A stretch of 64,000 nucleotides of DNA from Williamsia sp. 1135 (GTDB taxonomy: Bacteria; Actinomycetota; Actinomycetes; Mycobacteriales; Mycobacteriaceae). Location: the NCBI RefSeq assembly GCF_002095395.1, contig NZ_MJEI01000104.1:171345-235344 (forward strand), read 5' to 3'. Of the stretch, positions 17,304-26,247 are shown one piece after another. How positions within the stretch are numbered: the first letter of the stretch is position 1; every line of letters begins with the position of its first letter. The notes below the pieces were generated by a model, which ran no database searches, was not told where the DNA came from, and worked only from the letters and a program-made list of their open reading frames with translations. Both the position numbers and the translations under genes were made by a program.

Positions 17304-18476
17304 CTACAGGCCGAGGATGGAAGACGCGATGATGGTGCGCTGGACCTCGGACGAACCGCTGTAGATCGACACCTTGCGGAAGTTCAGGTAGGTCGGCACC
17401 GTCTCCTGAGCCCAACCGGGCGAGGCGATGTCGGCGGCGTTGACCGCGAGGGAATCGACACCTGCGAGGTCGGCGAGCAGCTCGGTCGAGGCTTGCTGCA
17501 ATTCGCTTCCGCGCAATTTGAGGACCGACGAGACCGGGTCCGGCTTGCCGTCGGCGGATGCCGCGACCACTCGGAGCTGGGTCAATTCCAGTGCCAGCAA
17601 CTCGTTTTCGAGTTCGGCCAAGCGCGCGGCGAACAGCGGATCCTGCAGGAGGGTGCCGTCGCCGACGGGGGTCTTCGCGGCGATCTCTTTCGCCAGGGTC
17701 AAGCGGTTCTTGGTGATACCGACCCGGGTGACGCCCGCTCGCTCGTTGCCGAGGAGGAACTTGGCGTAACCCCAGCCGGCGTTCTCTTCACCGACGAGGT
17801 TTTCGACCGGGACGCGGACGTTCTCGAAGAAGACCTCGTTGACCTCGAAGCCGCCGTCGATCAGCTGGATGGGACGGACGGTGACGCCCTCGGACTTCAT
17901 GTCGATCAGCAGGAAGCTGATGCCGGCCTGCCGCTTCGGGGCGTCGGGGTTGGTGCGCACCAGGGCAAAGATCCAGTCGGCGTACTGCGCCATCGTGGTC
18001 CAGGTCTTCTGGCCGTTGACGACGTAGTGGTCGCCGTCGCGCACCGCTTTGGTCTTCAGCGACGCCAGGTCGGATCCGGCCTCGGGCTCCGAGAACCCCT
18101 GGCACCACCAGATGTCGAGGTTGGCCGTGGGTGGGAGGAACCGCTCTTTGAGCTCCTGCGAGCCGAAGTTGGCGATGACCGGACCGACCATGTCAGCGTT
18201 GAACGCCAGTGGCTCGAGGACAGACGCGAGGTTCATCTCGTTCTGCCAGATGTGCTTCTGCACCGGGGTCCACTCTTTGCCGCCCCACTCGGCGGGCCAC
18301 TTCGGGACGGCCAGGCCGTGCTCGTTGAGCTTGCGCTGGACGGCGATCATGTCGTCCGGCCAGATCGAGGTGCCGGCTGCGGCGCGCTCGCGGATTTCCT
18401 TGGGGATTTCGGTGGTGAAGAAGGTGCGCATTTCCTCGCGGAAGGCAACATCTTCGTCGCTGAGTTTGAGATGCAT
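17304..18476 (-). CDS. acyl-CoA dehydrogenase (FadE-type)
   Basis: 390-residue acyl-CoA dehydrogenase. Recognisable segments are the N-terminal LSDEDVAFREEMRTFF, the active-site region CQGFSEPEAGSDLASLKTKA, NGQKTWTTMAQYADWIF and the C-terminal SIYSGSSEVQRTIIASSILGL. It is the larger partner of the downstream FadE-like protein (37-base gap) and probably forms a heteromeric enzyme with it. Divergent from the TetR gene at 18609, whose product likely controls this operon. Confidence 0.92.
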   Translation of the reverse strand: MHLKLSDEDVAFREEMRTFFTTEIPKEIRERAAAGTSIWPDDMIAVQRKLNEHGLAVPKWPAEWGGKEWTPVQKHIWQNEMNLASVLEPLAFNADMVGPVIANFGSQELKERFLPPTANLDIWWCQGFSEPEAGSDLASLKTKAVRDGDHYVVNGQKTWTTMAQYADWIFALVRTNPDAPKRQAGISFLLIDMKSEGVTVRPIQLIDGGFEVNEVFFENVRVPVENLVGEENAGWGYAKFLLGNERAGVTRVGITKNRLTLAKEIAAKTPVGDGTLLQDPLFAARLAELENELLALELTQLRVVAASADGKPDPVSSVLKLRGSELQQASTELLADLAGVDSLAVNAADIASPGWAQETVPTYLNFRKVSIYSGSSEVQRTIIASSILGL

Positions 18477-18546
18477 GGTTCCTTGATACTCCCGTTCGTG
18501 TACCCGCGCATGACACTGATCACATAGAGCGATGTGCTCATCGAAA

Positions 18547-18574
18547 CAAAGTTTTACTCCTCGGTCAAACTTTG
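18547..18574. promoter_or_regulatory. inverted repeat, probable TetR operator
   Basis: CAAAGTTT and AAACTTTG, 8-base perfect arms separated by 12 bases, lie between the acyl-CoA dehydrogenase operon and the divergent tetR gene. An A/T-rich palindrome in otherwise very GC-rich DNA at this position suits autoregulation by the TetR protein. Inference from position and symmetry only. Confidence 0.55.
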
Positions 18575-18608
18575 GTTACCCGCGGGGTGGATGTCATAAA
18601 CTGCGCGG

Positions 18609-19271
18609 ATGGCAGGAGTCCGGCACGCCTCGGTGGGGAAATCCCCGCGTCGTAGCAACGGCAATCGTCCGAGCGACGACGCATTGCTCGACGCGGCCAG
18701 AGATGTCTTCGACGTCACCGGCTATCACGCGACGTCCATGGAGGCGATTGCGCAGCACGCGAACTCGACGAAACCGACGCTCTACGCACATTTCGGGAGC
18801 AAGGAACAGCTGTACCGCGCGGCCTTGGAGCGGGAGGCCTCTCAGATGCGGGGATGGCTCTTCGAGGCATACGAGTCGGTGGCCGGCCTGACGATGGAGG
18901 AGCAGGTCAGGGCCGATATGTTGGCGTTCTTCCGCTACGCCACCACGCACCCGACGGGCTTCGGATTGCTCTTCGGCGACACCGGGTCGGGGCCGGCCGC
19001 CGAGGTTCGCGACGACCTGGTGCATGCCATCACCGATCAGATCGCGGTGCGGATCAGGGCGTACTACATCCAGCGTCGCCTTCCGCCACCGGCGCAGAGC
19101 GCGGAACTGCTGGCGTCGATGCTCGTGGGCATCGCCATCCATGGGGGTCGGCAGGCGTTGCTGCTCTCGCTGCCACCCGCCGACGTCGGGGCGTTCGCGA
19201 CGGCGCTCGCCCACGCGGGGTTGCAGCATCTCGCCCCGGCGCACATGGAAGCCATCGACGAGCTCGGCTGA
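18609..19271 (+). CDS. TetR/AcrR family transcriptional regulator
   Basis: 220-residue one-component repressor. The N-terminal helix-turn-helix covers about residues 20-70 (LLDAARDVFDVTGY, TSMEAIAQHANSTKPTLYAHFGSKEQLYRAAL), the rest is the all-helical ligand-binding domain. Divergent orientation with the acyl-CoA dehydrogenase pair and the palindrome between them suggest that it represses those genes and responds to an acyl-CoA or related lipid. The ligand cannot be read from the sequence. Confidence 0.9.
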   Translation: MAGVRHASVGKSPRRSNGNRPSDDALLDAARDVFDVTGYHATSMEAIAQHANSTKPTLYAHFGSKEQLYRAALEREASQMRGWLFEAYESVAGLTMEEQVRADMLAFFRYATTHPTGFGLLFGDTGSGPAAEVRDDLVHAITDQIAVRIRAYYIQRRLPPPAQSAELLASMLVGIAIHGGRQALLLSLPPADVGAFATALAHAGLQHLAPAHMEAIDELG

Positions 19272-19288
19272 CGCGGGTCGCGCGCCCG

Positions 19289-19364
19289 ATCTGCTCCACT
19301 TTCGGGGATCTGCTCCGCTTCCAGTGCGCTGGAAGCGGAGCGCATTCCCAGAACCGGAGCAGAT
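19289..19364. repeat. nested inverted repeat downstream of tetR
   Basis: Outer arms 19289-19297 and 19356-19364 (ATCTGCTCC, 9 of 9) enclose inner arms 19312-19324 and 19329-19341 (13 of 13) with a TGCG loop. The decamer GATCTGCTCC is repeated directly in the 5' arm (19288 and 19308). The spacers between outer and inner stems are both 14 bases. Architecture matches the elements at 15561 and 24390. Between tetR and the araC-type gene it may end the tetR transcript. Confidence 0.7.
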
Positions 19365-19420
19365 GTTGCTGGGTGGGTGTGTTCACCGGCAACGTCTCCG
19401 CGACCACTAGCGTGTTCACC

Positions 19421-20251
19421 GTGAGTGTCGACAACCATCGTCCGCGGTCGGCGTCTCGTCGCGCCGATGAGTCGGCCGGCGACGTCGACACTCGAAGCCT
19501 GCCGATCTATGAGGCCGGCGCGATCGATGTGCCATTCGTCATCGCGGGGATGTACGAGAACGTCTCACGCGACACCCTGTGGGAGGAACACTCACACCCG
19601 ACTCACGAATTGTTGTGGAGTGAGCGCGGCGCGTCGTCGGCGAACATCGGACCGCGAATCTGGACGATCACGCCGGCGATTGCTCTGTGGATACCTGCGG
19701 GGGTCCGGCATTCGGGCTGGACGCCTGCCGGAACCCTGCTGCGCGCTGCACAATTCAGTATCCGCTCGGTGCCATCCATTTCGCCGGGGCCGGCGGCTGT
19801 GGAGGCTTCGCCGTTGCTGCGATTGCTGCTCGACCGACTCACGGTCGACGACATCGACGCCGGTTCGCGCGCGATGACCGAGACGATGGTGCTCGACATC
19901 CTGGCCCCCGCTCCGAACGAACTCCTGCTGCGGGTTCCAGAGTCGGCACTGCTGGCGCCGATCGTTGCTGCGGTCGGTACCGACCCGTCCGACGGGACAC
20001 AGTTGGCCGAGTGGGCCAAGCGCCTCGGCGTGAGCGCCCGCACGATCACGCGCGCCTTCTTTGCCGAGACGGGAGTCGGGTTCTCCCGGTGGATTGCCAC
20101 CGCACGCGTGCAGCACGCGATCACGCTGCTGGCCGAGGGGGAAGATATCGAGGACATCGCGTTCACGGTCGGGTTTCGTTCCTCCAGTGCGTTTGGAACG
20201 GCCTTTCGGCGGGTCACCGGGATGAGTCCGGGGCGGTTTCGAGAGCAGTGA
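19421..20251 (+). CDS. AraC family transcriptional regulator with cupin-like N-domain
   Basis: 276-residue regulator. Residues about 25-130 form a cupin-like sensing domain (EEHSHPTHELLW carries candidate His metal/ligand residues). The C-terminus has the double HTH of the family: LAEWAKRLGVSARTITRAFFAETG and IEDIAFTVGFRSSSAFGTAFRRVTGMSPGRFR. The GTG at 19421 is the first start in the region of similarity; the open frame upstream overlaps tetR in a different frame. Placed directly in front of the iron-siderophore importer genes, it is probably their activator. Confidence 0.88.
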   Translation: MSVDNHRPRSASRRADESAGDVDTRSLPIYEAGAIDVPFVIAGMYENVSRDTLWEEHSHPTHELLWSERGASSANIGPRIWTITPAIALWIPAGVRHSGWTPAGTLLRAAQFSIRSVPSISPGPAAVEASPLLRLLLDRLTVDDIDAGSRAMTETMVLDILAPAPNELLLRVPESALLAPIVAAVGTDPSDGTQLAEWAKRLGVSARTITRAFFAETGVGFSRWIATARVQHAITLLAEGEDIEDIAFTVGFRSSSAFGTAFRRVTGMSPGRFREQ

Positions 20252-20345
20252 GCGAGGGCGCTGACGCGTCGCGCTTGTCCGTTTCGCTAAGAACGGTGTC
20301 GTAAATGCTCGATTGCAAACTCTTTAAGGAGTACCTAGCCTTCTG

Positions 20346-20364
20346 TTAGGTAATCCTTACCGAC
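20346..20364 (+). promoter_or_regulatory. IdeR/DtxR iron box candidate
   Basis: The stretch starting TTAGGTAATCCTTACC matches the 19-base actinobacterial IdeR consensus (TTAGGTTAGSCTAACCTAA) at 13 of 19 positions by eye, including the TTAGGT and the CCT/ACC half. It is 78 bases upstream of the siderophore-binding lipoprotein start. Iron-bound IdeR would repress the importer operon here. Confidence 0.65.
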
Positions 20365-20441
20365 ATTGTCGTGGCCGGCCGGACGATCGTCCGCACCCCT
20401 GCGCACGTCTTCACCTCGAGTTTGTTGATCGAAAGGGATCC

Positions 20442-21458
20442 ATGTCTCGCGCACCGAAGCTGGTGGCATTGGCAGCAGCCGCACTTCTCACCGTCGGAAT
20501 CTCCGCGTGCTCGTCGTCGAACGACGACAACGGCGGTGGCGGTGATTTCGAACCGATCACCATCGAGCACGCGCTCGGCACGACGGTCATCGACGAGAAG
20601 CCCGAGCGGATCGCGACTGTGAACTGGGCCAACCAAGAGGTGCCGCTGGCACTTGGAGTGGTGCCGGTGGGAATGGCCGCCGCGAACTTCGGTGATGACA
20701 ACGACGACGGCATCCTGCCATGGGTCGACGAGCGTCTGCAGGAACTCGGCGGAGAGCCGCCCGTACTGTTCGACGAGACCGACGGCGTGGACTTCGAGGC
20801 CGTCGCCAACACCAACCCGGATGTGATCCTGGCCGCGTACTCCGGTCTGACGCAAGAGGATTACGACACCCTCAGCGAGATCGCACCCGTCGTGGCCTTC
20901 CCCGAGACCGCGTGGGGCACGCCGTGGCGCGAGATGATCCAGCTGAACAGCCAGGCCATGGGAATGGCTGCCGAGGGTGAAGAGCTGATCGCCTCGCTCG
21001 AGACCGAGATCGACGCAGCTGTTGCCGAGTTCCCTTCGCTGCAGGGCAAGTCGGCGATGTTCCTGACCCACGTCGACCCCTCTGACCTGAGCGAGGTCAG
21101 CTTCTACACCACGCACGACACGCGGCCGATGTTCTTCGAAGACCTGACCCTGACGACTCCGGCCAGCATCGCGGCGGCCTCGGCCGAGACCGACAAGTTC
21201 TCGCTGACCCGCAGCGCCGAGCAGGTCGACGGCATCAGCGATGTCGACATCATCGTCACGTACGGCTCGGAAGAACTCATCGCCGCTCTGAAGGCCGATC
21301 CGCTGCTGTCGCAGATCCCGGCGGTTGCCAACAATGCGATCGTGAGCCTGCCGAGCACCCCGCTGGGCACCGCCGCCAACCCCACCCCGCTGTCGATCTC
21401 CTTCGTGCTGAACGACTACCTGACGATGCTCGCGCAGGCCGCTGACAACGCGCAGTGA
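20442..21458 (+). CDS. iron-siderophore ABC transporter substrate-binding lipoprotein
   Basis: 338-residue lipoprotein of the FecB/FepB/BtuF class III binding proteins. Signal peptide with lipobox ISAC, acyl Cys at residue 23, then a short Asn/Asp/Gly linker. The family features are TVIDEKPERIATVNWANQEVPLALG in the first lobe and EIAPVVAFPETAWGTPWREMIQLNSQ before the connecting helix. It delivers a ferric siderophore to the two permeases encoded next, with which it overlaps by four bases. Siderophore type is not predictable. An IdeR-like box precedes the gene. Confidence 0.92.
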   Translation: MSRAPKLVALAAAALLTVGISACSSSNDDNGGGGDFEPITIEHALGTTVIDEKPERIATVNWANQEVPLALGVVPVGMAAANFGDDNDDGILPWVDERLQELGGEPPVLFDETDGVDFEAVANTNPDVILAAYSGLTQEDYDTLSEIAPVVAFPETAWGTPWREMIQLNSQAMGMAAEGEELIASLETEIDAAVAEFPSLQGKSAMFLTHVDPSDLSEVSFYTTHDTRPMFFEDLTLTTPASIAAASAETDKFSLTRSAEQVDGISDVDIIVTYGSEELIAALKADPLLSQIPAVANNAIVSLPSTPLGTAANPTPLSISFVLNDYLTMLAQAADNAQ

Positions 21459-22516
21459 CCAGTAGTGACCCCGGTTCCAGCACCAAGTCCCCGGCCCTCC
21501 CGGGCGTTGCCGCCGTGCGACGCCCGCGGAGGGTCCGGGCGCTCGGTCTCGTCGCCGTCACCGCAGGACTACTGGTCCTCGGGATCATCTCGGTAAAGAT
21601 CGGATCCAGGGACGTCGACTGGTCCGATGTGTTAACCGTGCTCGGCGGGAACAGTTCCGGACTCGATCAGGCCGCCGTCGAAAAGCGGATACCCAGAACG
21701 CTTCTGGCGATGCTCGCCGGCGCCGCGCTCGGTGTCTCCGGGGCCGTGATGCAAGGCGTGACCAGAAATCCGTTGGCAGACCCGGGCATTCTGGGCGTCA
21801 ACATGGGAGCGGCCCTTGCCGTGGTCATCGGTATCGCGTATTTCGGGCTCGACACCGCATCGGGCTTCATCTGGGTCGCCATCGTCGGGGCCGCCATCGC
21901 GGCGGTCTTCGTCTACTGCGTCGGATCCCTCGGCCGTGGTGGAGCGACCCCACTCAAACTCGCCCTCGCCGGCGCCGCGACATCGGCGGCTCTGGTGTCC
22001 TTCGTCACCGCAGTTGTTCTGGGACGCAATGACATCGCCGACACCGCACAATCGTGGCGCATCGGTGGGGTCGGCGGTGCGACGTATTCCAGCATCGAGC
22101 AGGTGCTGCCCTTTCTGATTGTCGGGTTCGTGATCTCGCTGTTGTCCGCGCGTGGCCTGAACTCGCTGGCTCTCGGCGACGATCTCGCTGCGGGTCTGGG
22201 CGAGCGGGTTGCCCTGGTCCGTGGAGCGTCCGCGTTCGGTGCGGTCATCCTCTGCGGCGCCGCGACCGCTGTGTGCGGCCCCATCGCCTTCGTCGGTTTG
22301 GTGGTCCCGCATGCCTGCCGACTGATCGTCGGTGTGGATCACCGCTGGCTGCTGCCGTTCTCGGCGATCACCGGCGCCGCGTTGCTGACCGCCGCCGATG
22401 TGCTCGGCCGCATCATCGCACGTCCTGCCGAGATCGACGTCGGCATCCTCACCGCGCTGATCGGAGCCCCGTTCTTCATCTACATCGTCCGGCGGCAGAA
22501 GGTGAGTGCGCTGTGA
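21455..22516 (+). CDS. iron-siderophore ABC transporter permease (FecCD family), first subunit
   Basis: 353-residue permease with about ten transmembrane helices and the FecCD family sequence (RIPRTLLAMLAGAALGVSGAVMQGVTRNPLADPGILGVNMGA; conserved GPIAFVGLVVPHACRLIVG near the C-terminus, containing the cytoplasmic coupling loop). GTG start overlapping the previous stop by four bases. Pairs with the next permease as a heterodimer. Confidence 0.93.
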   Translation: MTSSDPGSSTKSPALPGVAAVRRPRRVRALGLVAVTAGLLVLGIISVKIGSRDVDWSDVLTVLGGNSSGLDQAAVEKRIPRTLLAMLAGAALGVSGAVMQGVTRNPLADPGILGVNMGAALAVVIGIAYFGLDTASGFIWVAIVGAAIAAVFVYCVGSLGRGGATPLKLALAGAATSAALVSFVTAVVLGRNDIADTAQSWRIGGVGGATYSSIEQVLPFLIVGFVISLLSARGLNSLALGDDLAAGLGERVALVRGASAFGAVILCGAATAVCGPIAFVGLVVPHACRLIVGVDHRWLLPFSAITGAALLTAADVLGRIIARPAEIDVGILTALIGAPFFIYIVRRQKVSAL

Positions 22517-23571
22517 CGGCCGGAGTGGACAAACCGGCGCGTGTCCTGACCGCCGACGACATCGCGTCGCGGCGTCGCGGCCGCGGTGTGCGGCGACGTG
22601 TGGTCATCGCAGTGCTCGCTGCGCTAGTCGTTGCGGCCTTTGCGATCTCGCTGATGTTCGGCCAGACGTTCTATCCGCCGGGCGATGTCCTGCGGGTGAT
22701 CGTCGGGGAGCAGGTGCAGGGCGCGACCTTCACTGTCGGCCGGCTGCGCCTGCCTCGTGCCGTGCTGGCCGTGATCACCGGGGTGTGCTTCGGCCTCGCA
22801 GGAGTGACCTTCCAGACGATGCTACGCAATCCGCTGGCCAGCCCCGACATCATCGGGATCAGTGCCGGCGCCAGTGCCGCAGCGACATTCGCGATCGTGA
22901 CGTTGTCCCTCGGTGCCACGCAGGTCTCGATCTTCGCGATCGTCTCGGGGCTGGCGATCGCTCTGCTCATCTATGTGCTCTCGTTCAAGAACGGCGTCGG
23001 TGGTACCCGGCTGATCCTGATCGGCATCGGAATCGCGGCCATGCTCCACAGCGTCACCGATTATCTCCTCGACCAGGCGTCCCAGTGGGATCAGCAAGCC
23101 GCGATGCGCTGGCTCACCGGAAGTCTCAACGGTGCCTCGTGGACGCAGGTCATCCCCGTCCTGGTGGCGCTGGTGGTGTTCACGCCTGTTTTGCTCGGCC
23201 AGTCACGCAATCTCGACATCTCCAGGCTTGGTGATGACACCGCATCCGCACTCGGTGTCCGGGTCAACCGGTTGCGGCTCATCGTCATCGTCGCCGCGGT
23301 CGGGGTGTTGGCCTTCGCCACCGCGGCCGCCGGACCGATCGCCTTCGTCGCGTTCCTGTCCGGACCCATCGCCGCGCGTCTGGTCGGACCGAACGGCTCG
23401 CTCGTGATCCCGTCGGCACTGGTCGGCGCGCTACTTGTGCTGGTGGCCGACTTCGCCGGACAATTCGCCTTCGACACTCGTTTCCCTGTCGGGGTGGTCA
23501 CCGGAGTACTCGGTGCCCCCTATCTCATCTATCTGATCGTTCGTACCAACCGTGCCGGAGGCTCGCTGTGA
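22513..23571 (+). CDS. iron-siderophore ABC transporter permease (FecCD family), second subunit
   Basis: 352-residue FepG/FecD-like permease. The start is the GTG at 22513, overlapping the preceding stop by four bases; an open frame continuing 150 codons further upstream is a shadow of the first permease. Signatures: RLRLPRAVLAVITGVCFGLAGVTFQ, LRNPLASPDIIGISAGASAAA and GPIAFVAFLSGPIAARLVG. Forms the membrane channel with the first permease. Confidence 0.93.
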   Translation: MTAGVDKPARVLTADDIASRRRGRGVRRRVVIAVLAALVVAAFAISLMFGQTFYPPGDVLRVIVGEQVQGATFTVGRLRLPRAVLAVITGVCFGLAGVTFQTMLRNPLASPDIIGISAGASAAATFAIVTLSLGATQVSIFAIVSGLAIALLIYVLSFKNGVGGTRLILIGIGIAAMLHSVTDYLLDQASQWDQQAAMRWLTGSLNGASWTQVIPVLVALVVFTPVLLGQSRNLDISRLGDDTASALGVRVNRLRLIVIVAAVGVLAFATAAAGPIAFVAFLSGPIAARLVGPNGSLVIPSALVGALLVLVADFAGQFAFDTRFPVGVVTGVLGAPYLIYLIVRTNRAGGSL

Positions 23572-24377
23572 CCACCGACCATCGTCTCATCGTCGAGGAC
23601 CTGACCCTCGGATACGGCGATCACACCGTCATCGAGAAGCTGGACCTGCTTGTCCCGCCCGGCAAGGTCACTGCGATCGTCGGCGCCAACGCCTGCGGCA
23701 AATCGACTCTGCTGCGGTCGATGTCCCGGCTGCTCGCTCCACGCGTCGGCCGGGTGTTGCTCGACGGGAAAGAGGTGCACCGCACCCCGGCCAAACAGCT
23801 GGCCCGCACCCTGGGGTTGCTGCCGCAATCACCGATCTCTCCGGAGGGCATCACGGTGGCCGACCTGGTGGGTCGGGGCCGGCATCCGCACCAGGGGATC
23901 TTCGCCCGCTGGAGCCGCGAAGACGACGAGGCCGTCGCCGACGCGCTGACCGTCACCGAAACGGCTGCGCTGGCCGATCGACCCGTCGACGAATTGTCCG
24001 GAGGGCAGCGCCAACGGGTCTGGATCGCAATGGCTCTGGCCCAGCAAACTGATCTTCTGCTCCTGGACGAGCCGACCACGTTCCTGGACGTCAGTCACCA
24101 GATCGAGGTCCTCGATCTCCTCACCGACCTGAACAGAAATCGCGGAACCACGATCGTGATGGTGCTCCACGACCTGAACATGGCGGCGCGCTACTCGGAT
24201 CACCTCGTCGCGCTGTCGGCCGGAAAGCTGCACGCCGCAGGTGATCCCGCTGATGTGCTCACCGAAGACAACGTTCGTGCGGTCTTCGGTCTCGACAGCC
24301 AGGTGATCCCGGATCCGACGTCTGGTAAGCCCCTGATGCTCCCGCTCGGCCGCCATCACGTCCTCACAGAGCGCTAG
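23568..24377 (+). CDS. iron-siderophore ABC transporter ATP-binding protein
   Basis: 269-residue FepC/FecE-like ATPase. Walker A GANACGKST at residues 39-47, signature LSGGQRQRVWIAMAL near 145, Walker B LLLLDEPTTFLD and switch His in MVLHDLNMAARYSDH. The GANACGKST variant is typical of siderophore importers. Fourth gene of the operon, overlapping the second permease by four bases. A nested palindrome follows its stop. Confidence 0.95.
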   Translation: MTTDHRLIVEDLTLGYGDHTVIEKLDLLVPPGKVTAIVGANACGKSTLLRSMSRLLAPRVGRVLLDGKEVHRTPAKQLARTLGLLPQSPISPEGITVADLVGRGRHPHQGIFARWSREDDEAVADALTVTETAALADRPVDELSGGQRQRVWIAMALAQQTDLLLLDEPTTFLDVSHQIEVLDLLTDLNRNRGTTIVMVLHDLNMAARYSDHLVALSAGKLHAAGDPADVLTEDNVRAVFGLDSQVIPDPTSGKPLMLPLGRHHVLTER

Positions 24378-24389
24378 CCGCTGCCACAA

Positions 24390-24451
24390 AAGCACACGTT
24401 CGAGTCAGACGCACACGTTTGAACGTGTGCAAATGACCGAACGATGTGCTT
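24390..24451. repeat. nested inverted repeat between convergent ABC transporter operons
   Basis: Outer arms 24390-24402 and 24438-24451 pair with a single bulged base; the inner hairpin 24411-24430 has 9-base arms (GCACACGTT) with a two-base loop. The word GCACACGTTYGA occurs in both 5' arms. Same design as the elements at 15561 and 19289 but a different sequence. Lying between two convergent stop codons, it is a likely bidirectional terminator; no T-run. Confidence 0.7.
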
Positions 24452-24478
24452 CTGCGGGGCGGGAACTGTTGTAGTCCA

Positions 24479-25492
24479 CTATGTTCCGAAGTAGGGGCCG
24501 AGTTCGTCGTTGTACCGCCGATCGACGTAGCCGTTGAAGTCAGGTTTGCGCTGGGTCTGTTTGGACTTGTAGAAAAGGTCGACGAGCGTCTGCTCGGACT
24601 CGACCACCTCGTCGGTGAGGGGGATGGCTGGACGTAGGCTCCGTTCCTGTGCGACTGCCGCGACCTGCGGTGGAATATCCACGGAGGCAGCGTATTTGTC
24701 GGCCCACTCCTGTGGATTCGCCTGAGCCCACTTGGCGGCCCTGGCGATGCGCTCGGTGAGATCGCGGATGGCCGTGTTGCGTTTCGGGTCGCCGAGCGCC
24801 GTGGTCGAGGCGACTCCGAATCCGTAACTGTCGTCTGCGGTCGCCAGCGTCTTGGCGCCCGTCTGATCCTGTGCCAATGCGGTGAACGGGTCCCAGATTG
24901 CCCAGGCGTCGACGGCGCCCTGCTGGAATGCGCCCAGCGAATCGGCGGGCTGCAGGAACACCGGTTCGACATCGGAGATCGTCAGGCCGACCTTCTGGAG
25001 TTGCTCCAACACATTTGCGTGCGCGGAGCTGCCCTTGGCGATGGCGATCTTCTTGCCTTTGAGGTCTTCGACCGAACCGATCGGCGAATCCTTCGGGATC
25101 AGGATCTGGTCTCCACGACCGGAGCCCACATAGCCGGAGACGACCTTGATCTTGGCGTTGTTGGCCGCGCCGAACACCGGCGGGGTGTTGCCGGTGACCG
25201 CGAAGTCGATCTTGCCCGCGGTGGCCGCCTCGATCTGCGGCGGTCCTGAGGTGAAGAGCGAGAACTCGACCTCGTACGGCAGGTTCTCCAATTCGCCTGC
25301 CGCAGTCAGAAGAGCTTCCGTATTGCCCTTCTGGTCACCGACATTCAGAGTCAGGCCGGACAATTCGGCAACGGGCACCGACTCATCGGTGACCGAGATG
25401 GCACTGTTGTCGTCGCGGGTGACACAGCCCGTGGCGGCCACCGCGACAGCGAGTGCGATCGCCGCAGTTCGCAGGAGCCCGCTTCCGCGCAC
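24479..25492 (-). CDS. SsuA/TauA/NrtA-type ABC transporter substrate-binding lipoprotein
   Basis: 337-residue exported binding protein of the sulfonate/nitrate/taurine family. Lipobox ATGC with acyl Cys at residue 23 of the GTG-started product. Family features: LNVGDQKGNTEALLTAAGELE, GPPQIEAATAGKIDFAVTGNTPPVFGAAN, KGKKIAIAKGSSAHANVLEQL and QQGAVDAWAIWDPF. Its start shares one base with the ATPase stop (TAGTG). Closest in type to aliphatic sulfonate binding proteins, but this family also binds nitrate, cyanate and other small anions; the neighbouring Nit1C set makes a nitrogen compound possible. Confidence 0.88.
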   Translation of the reverse strand: MRGSGLLRTAAIALAVAVAATGCVTRDDNSAISVTDESVPVAELSGLTLNVGDQKGNTEALLTAAGELENLPYEVEFSLFTSGPPQIEAATAGKIDFAVTGNTPPVFGAANNAKIKVVSGYVGSGRGDQILIPKDSPIGSVEDLKGKKIAIAKGSSAHANVLEQLQKVGLTISDVEPVFLQPADSLGAFQQGAVDAWAIWDPFTALAQDQTGAKTLATADDSYGFGVASTTALGDPKRNTAIRDLTERIARAAKWAQANPQEWADKYAASVDIPPQVAAVAQERSLRPAIPLTDEVVESEQTLVDLFYKSKQTQRKPDFNGYVDRRYNDELGPYFGT

Positions 25493-26247
25493 TACTGATC
25501 GACCCCCAGGATGGACAACAACTCGTGTGCCTTGCCGGCCAGTTCGGCGTCGCCCGCGGCGCGGGGGCGCTCGATGTCCACGATCACCTCGTGGCTGATC
25601 GAACCGCCTTCGAGAACCACGACCCGGTCGGCGATGGCCACCGCCTCTTGGACGTCGTGCGTGACCAGCAGTATTCCGAAACGATGTGCATCCCAGAGCT
25701 TCAAGAGCAACTCGTGCATCGAGCGGCGGGTGAGGGCGTCGAGGGCACCGAAGGGCTCGTCGAGCAGGAGTAGGTCGGGCTCGGCCACCAGCGCGCGAGC
25801 GAGTGAGACGCGTTGCGCCTGGCCTCCGGAGAGTGTCAGCGGCCACGCGCCGGACTTGTCGGAGAGTCCGACTTCCTCGAGCGTCTCGGAAACGCGTTGT
25901 CTGGTGGTCTCTTTGTCGACCTTGGCGCGCGTGAGGCCATAGCCGACATTCTGTGCGACGGTGCGCCACGGAAAAAGGCGCGGCTCCTGAAAGGCAACGG
26001 CGGGCGCACCAGACACGCGATGCTCGCCCTGATGATCGTCGGCGAGGCCCGCCAGTACGCGCAGCGTGGTCGATTTCCCGCAGCCGGAACGGCCGATCAG
26101 CGCGACGATCTCGCCGGCCGCCACGGTCAGGTTTAGATCGTCGAGGACCTGGTTGTCGCCGTAACGCAGAGACACCGAACGTAGTTCGGCGGCCGCTGCG
26201 ACGGCAGTCCCCGCCTCATGGGTGCGTGGGTCGGTGAGCAGGGTCAT
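25492..26247 (-). CDS. SsuB/TauB-type ABC transporter ATP-binding protein
   Basis: 251-residue ATPase. Walker A GRSGCGKST at residues 52-60, Q-loop AVAFQEPRLFPWRTV, signature LSGGQAQRVSLARAL, Walker B LLLLDEPFGALD and switch LVTHDVQEAV. The Q-loop and the short length match the sulfonate/nitrate/taurine importers. Overlaps the permease gene by four bases and the binding-protein gene by one. Confidence 0.93.
   Translation of the reverse strand: MTLLTDPRTHEAGTAVAAAAELRSVSLRYGDNQVLDDLNLTVAAGEIVALIGRSGCGKSTTLRVLAGLADDHQGEHRVSGAPAVAFQEPRLFPWRTVAQNVGYGLTRAKVDKETTRQRVSETLEEVGLSDKSGAWPLTLSGGQAQRVSLARALVAEPDLLLLDEPFGALDALTRRSMHELLLKLWDAHRFGILLVTHDVQEAVAIADRVVVLEGGSISHEVIVDIERPRAAGDAELAGKAHELLSILGVDQ

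Noticed and set aside
15561..24451. CRISPR-like array from the recurring palindromes
   Set aside because: The elements are single, far apart and have different sequences; no regular repeats and spacers and no cas genes.
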